Assembly (NCBI GenBank): GCA_002483395.1
Contig: DLHV01000149.1
Span: forward strand, 251 to 5,812
Direction of reading: 5' to 3'
Length of the DNA: 5,562 nt
Origin: Chloracidobacterium sp. UBA7659
Lineage (GTDB): Bacteria > Acidobacteriota > Blastocatellia > Pyrinomonadales > Pyrinomonadaceae
The notes under the pieces: generated by a model
The model's database searches: none
The model's input: the letters and a program-made list of their open reading frames with translations, nothing else
What the model was told of the DNA's origin: nothing
Part shown: positions 4,415 to 5,562 of the stretch, piece by piece
Position numbering within the stretch: the stretch's first letter is position 1
Layout: each line of letters starts with the position of its first letter
Translations under genes and position numbers: made by a program

Positions 4415-5562
4415 TTACCTAGATGGCTGGTATCGATCGAGTGCAGTGGAGCCATAGTATTCGACCGGGGCGAGGTCGTCGGTCAACACGGGACGTTCCA
4501 TAGAGAAATCGTTTGGATAGACGGTCGCCAGAAGTGCGGCGATCTTGTCGTCCAAGTCCGGCACTACCCCGTCAGCCGACCACACCGGCCTCAAACCAGG
4601 AGGGGAGTTTTTTACGGCGACGATAACCAGATTTTGAAGTTGCTCGTCGGAACGGTCGGGGTTTACTTTGAACAGGTAAACATGCGGAAAGACTTGTTTA
4701 TAGGTGGCGAATTCGGCCTGGAGAAACTGGCTGCCGGAGCCTCGGATGGCCGAGCCGAGGTTAAAGATGACCACGCCGTCTTCGGCCAGTACGCGATCGA
4801 TCTGTTTGACGGCTTCTAGTGTCGTCAATTGATATGGAACGCTGAAAAGGGAGCTGAAGGCATCCATCATCACTGCGTCATATTTTCCGGTCTCGGCCGA
4901 ATTTAGAAATGTGCGGCCGTCCTGATGGGTGATGGTCAGACGCGGATCGTCCTGTAATCTAAAGAATTTACGAGCGATTTCGGTCATTTGTGGGTCTATT
5001 TCAACGACATCCATCCGGGCTTCCGGGTACGTCCGCAGATACTCACGCGGGAACGTATAGCCGGCACCGCCGATCATCAGCGTGTGTTTGTGATCTGGTT
5101 TGAAATGGGCGACGAGGTGGTAGTAGCGGCTGTATTCGAAGACCGGATCGTCACCGTCGAGGTACATCGCCGACTGTACCAAATACGGGTCGATCGCCAT
5201 CGCCTGGAACTTGCGGCCATTCTTCGGGTCGGTGGTCTGGAAAACCTGAACGCGGCTGTATTCGGTGTCGATGTCGTGCAAACCGCTCGCTCGAAAAAGT
5301 GCGTAGGAGGTGAGTTCGCTGCCGGCGATGCCGAGGACATACAGCGTCAGGATCATAAAGCTCGTCCGTGTAAACACGAACGGGGTGAGCATAATGCTGA
5401 CCGCGAACAAGGTTCCGGCGATCAGATAAAGCGTTCGCGTACTGCCGACGAACGGAATCAGCAGGAATCCGGCTGCGAATGTGCCGGCGATGCTGCCGAT
5501 GGTCGAAAGGGCGTAAAGCCGGCCGACGGTTTTACCAGAATCGGCTAATGCGGACATTCTTA
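4415..5562 (-). CDS. Membrane-anchored spermidine-synthase-like protein, 5' part missing
   Basis: The visible 380 residues, numbered from Met at 5557, resemble multi-pass proteins with a C-terminal polyamine aminopropyltransferase-like (SpeE-fold) methyltransferase-type domain. Hydrophobic segments lie at about 14-36, 42-63 and 67-80, the first in the 'VGRLYALSTIGSIAGTF' motif usual for the later helices of these proteins. The frame stays open to the window edge, so Met at 5557 is probably internal and more helices lie upstream. The soluble domain has the nucleotide-binding loop MIGGAGYTFPRE (161-172), the acidic ribose ligand in VVEIDP (184-189), DGRTFL (213-218) and YDAVMMDAFSSLFSVPYQLT (226-245). 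Its end (LTDDLAPVEYY, 358-368) is typical. Classical SpeE has GGGDGG where GGAGYT stands here, so true spermidine synthesis is doubtful. It is convergent with etfA. The family is clear; the substrate is unknown. Confidence 0.82.
   Translation of the reverse strand, partial: RMSALADSGKTVGRLYALSTIGSIAGTFAAGFLLIPFVGSTRTLYLIAGTLFAVSIMLTPFVFTRTSFMILTLYVLGIAGSELTSYALFRASGLHDIDTEYSRVQVFQTTDPKNGRKFQAMAIDPYLVQSAMYLDGDDPVFEYSRYYHLVAHFKPDHKHTLMIGGAGYTFPREYLRTYPEARMDVVEIDPQMTEIARKFFRLQDDPRLTITHQDGRTFLNSAETGKYDAVMMDAFSSLFSVPYQLTTLEAVKQIDRVLAEDGVVIFNLGSAIRGSGSQFLQAEFATYKQVFPHVYLFKVNPDRSDEQLQNLVIVAVKNSPPGLRPVWSADGVVPDLDDKIAALLATVYPNDFSMERPVLTDDLAPVEYYGSTALDRYQPSR

Noticed and set aside
4400..5548. Plus-strand open frames opposite the spermidine-synthase-like gene (4400-4819 and 4988-5548)
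   Set aside because: The minus-strand protein has clear family motifs across the same bases; the plus-strand translations show none.

Overview
The window looks like a chromosomal segment of a Gram-negative-type environmental bacterium. Moderate G+C, a fatty-acid synthesis cluster beside an electron-transfer-flavoprotein pair, a membrane-anchored spermidine-synthase-like protein and several different dyad repeats in intergenic gaps together suggest an Acidobacteriota (Blastocatellia/Pyrinomonadaceae-like) genome. That placement is an impression from gene style and repeats, not a proof.

Layout. Positions 2-88 hold the last 28 codons of fabD (malonyl-CoA:ACP transacylase). acpP (acyl carrier protein) follows at 113-352, then a 68-bp hairpin built from heptamers (353-420), then fabF (KAS II) at 425-1666. 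Five bases after fabF lies a short HicB-type antitoxin gene (1672-1866), overlapping by 4 bp a 59-codon HicA-type mRNA-interferase gene (1863-2042). All of this is on the + strand and could form one transcription unit.

A perfect 30-bp palindrome (2048-2077) follows hicA and directly precedes etfB (2097-2873) and etfA (3057-4025), the two subunits of electron transfer flavoprotein. Its core differs at one position from the TGAATGAMTANTCATTCA operator recalled for the TetR-family fatty-acid-degradation repressor FadR of Bacillus subtilis, which also controls an etfB-etfA operon. A plausible sigma-70-like promoter ends exactly where the palindrome begins. This is the strongest regulatory hypothesis here: fatty-acid synthesis upstream, and an acyl-CoA-responsive beta-oxidation electron-transfer operon downstream.

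etfB and etfA are separated by a 155-bp nested inverted repeat (2884-3038). After etfA comes a third, unrelated dyad with 21-bp perfect arms (4031-4051/4130-4150). The minus strand then carries a broken remnant of a phage terminase large subunit C-terminus (4161-4414), recognised by an FPTGQFDDQTDA motif, and a spermidine-synthase-like membrane protein (4415 to beyond the window end) whose 5' part lies outside the window.

No wholly new system is evident. The points worth following are the FadR-like operator, the minimal hicBA pair coupled to fabF, the fabF start that has a hairpin instead of a Shine-Dalgarno sequence, and the phage relic.
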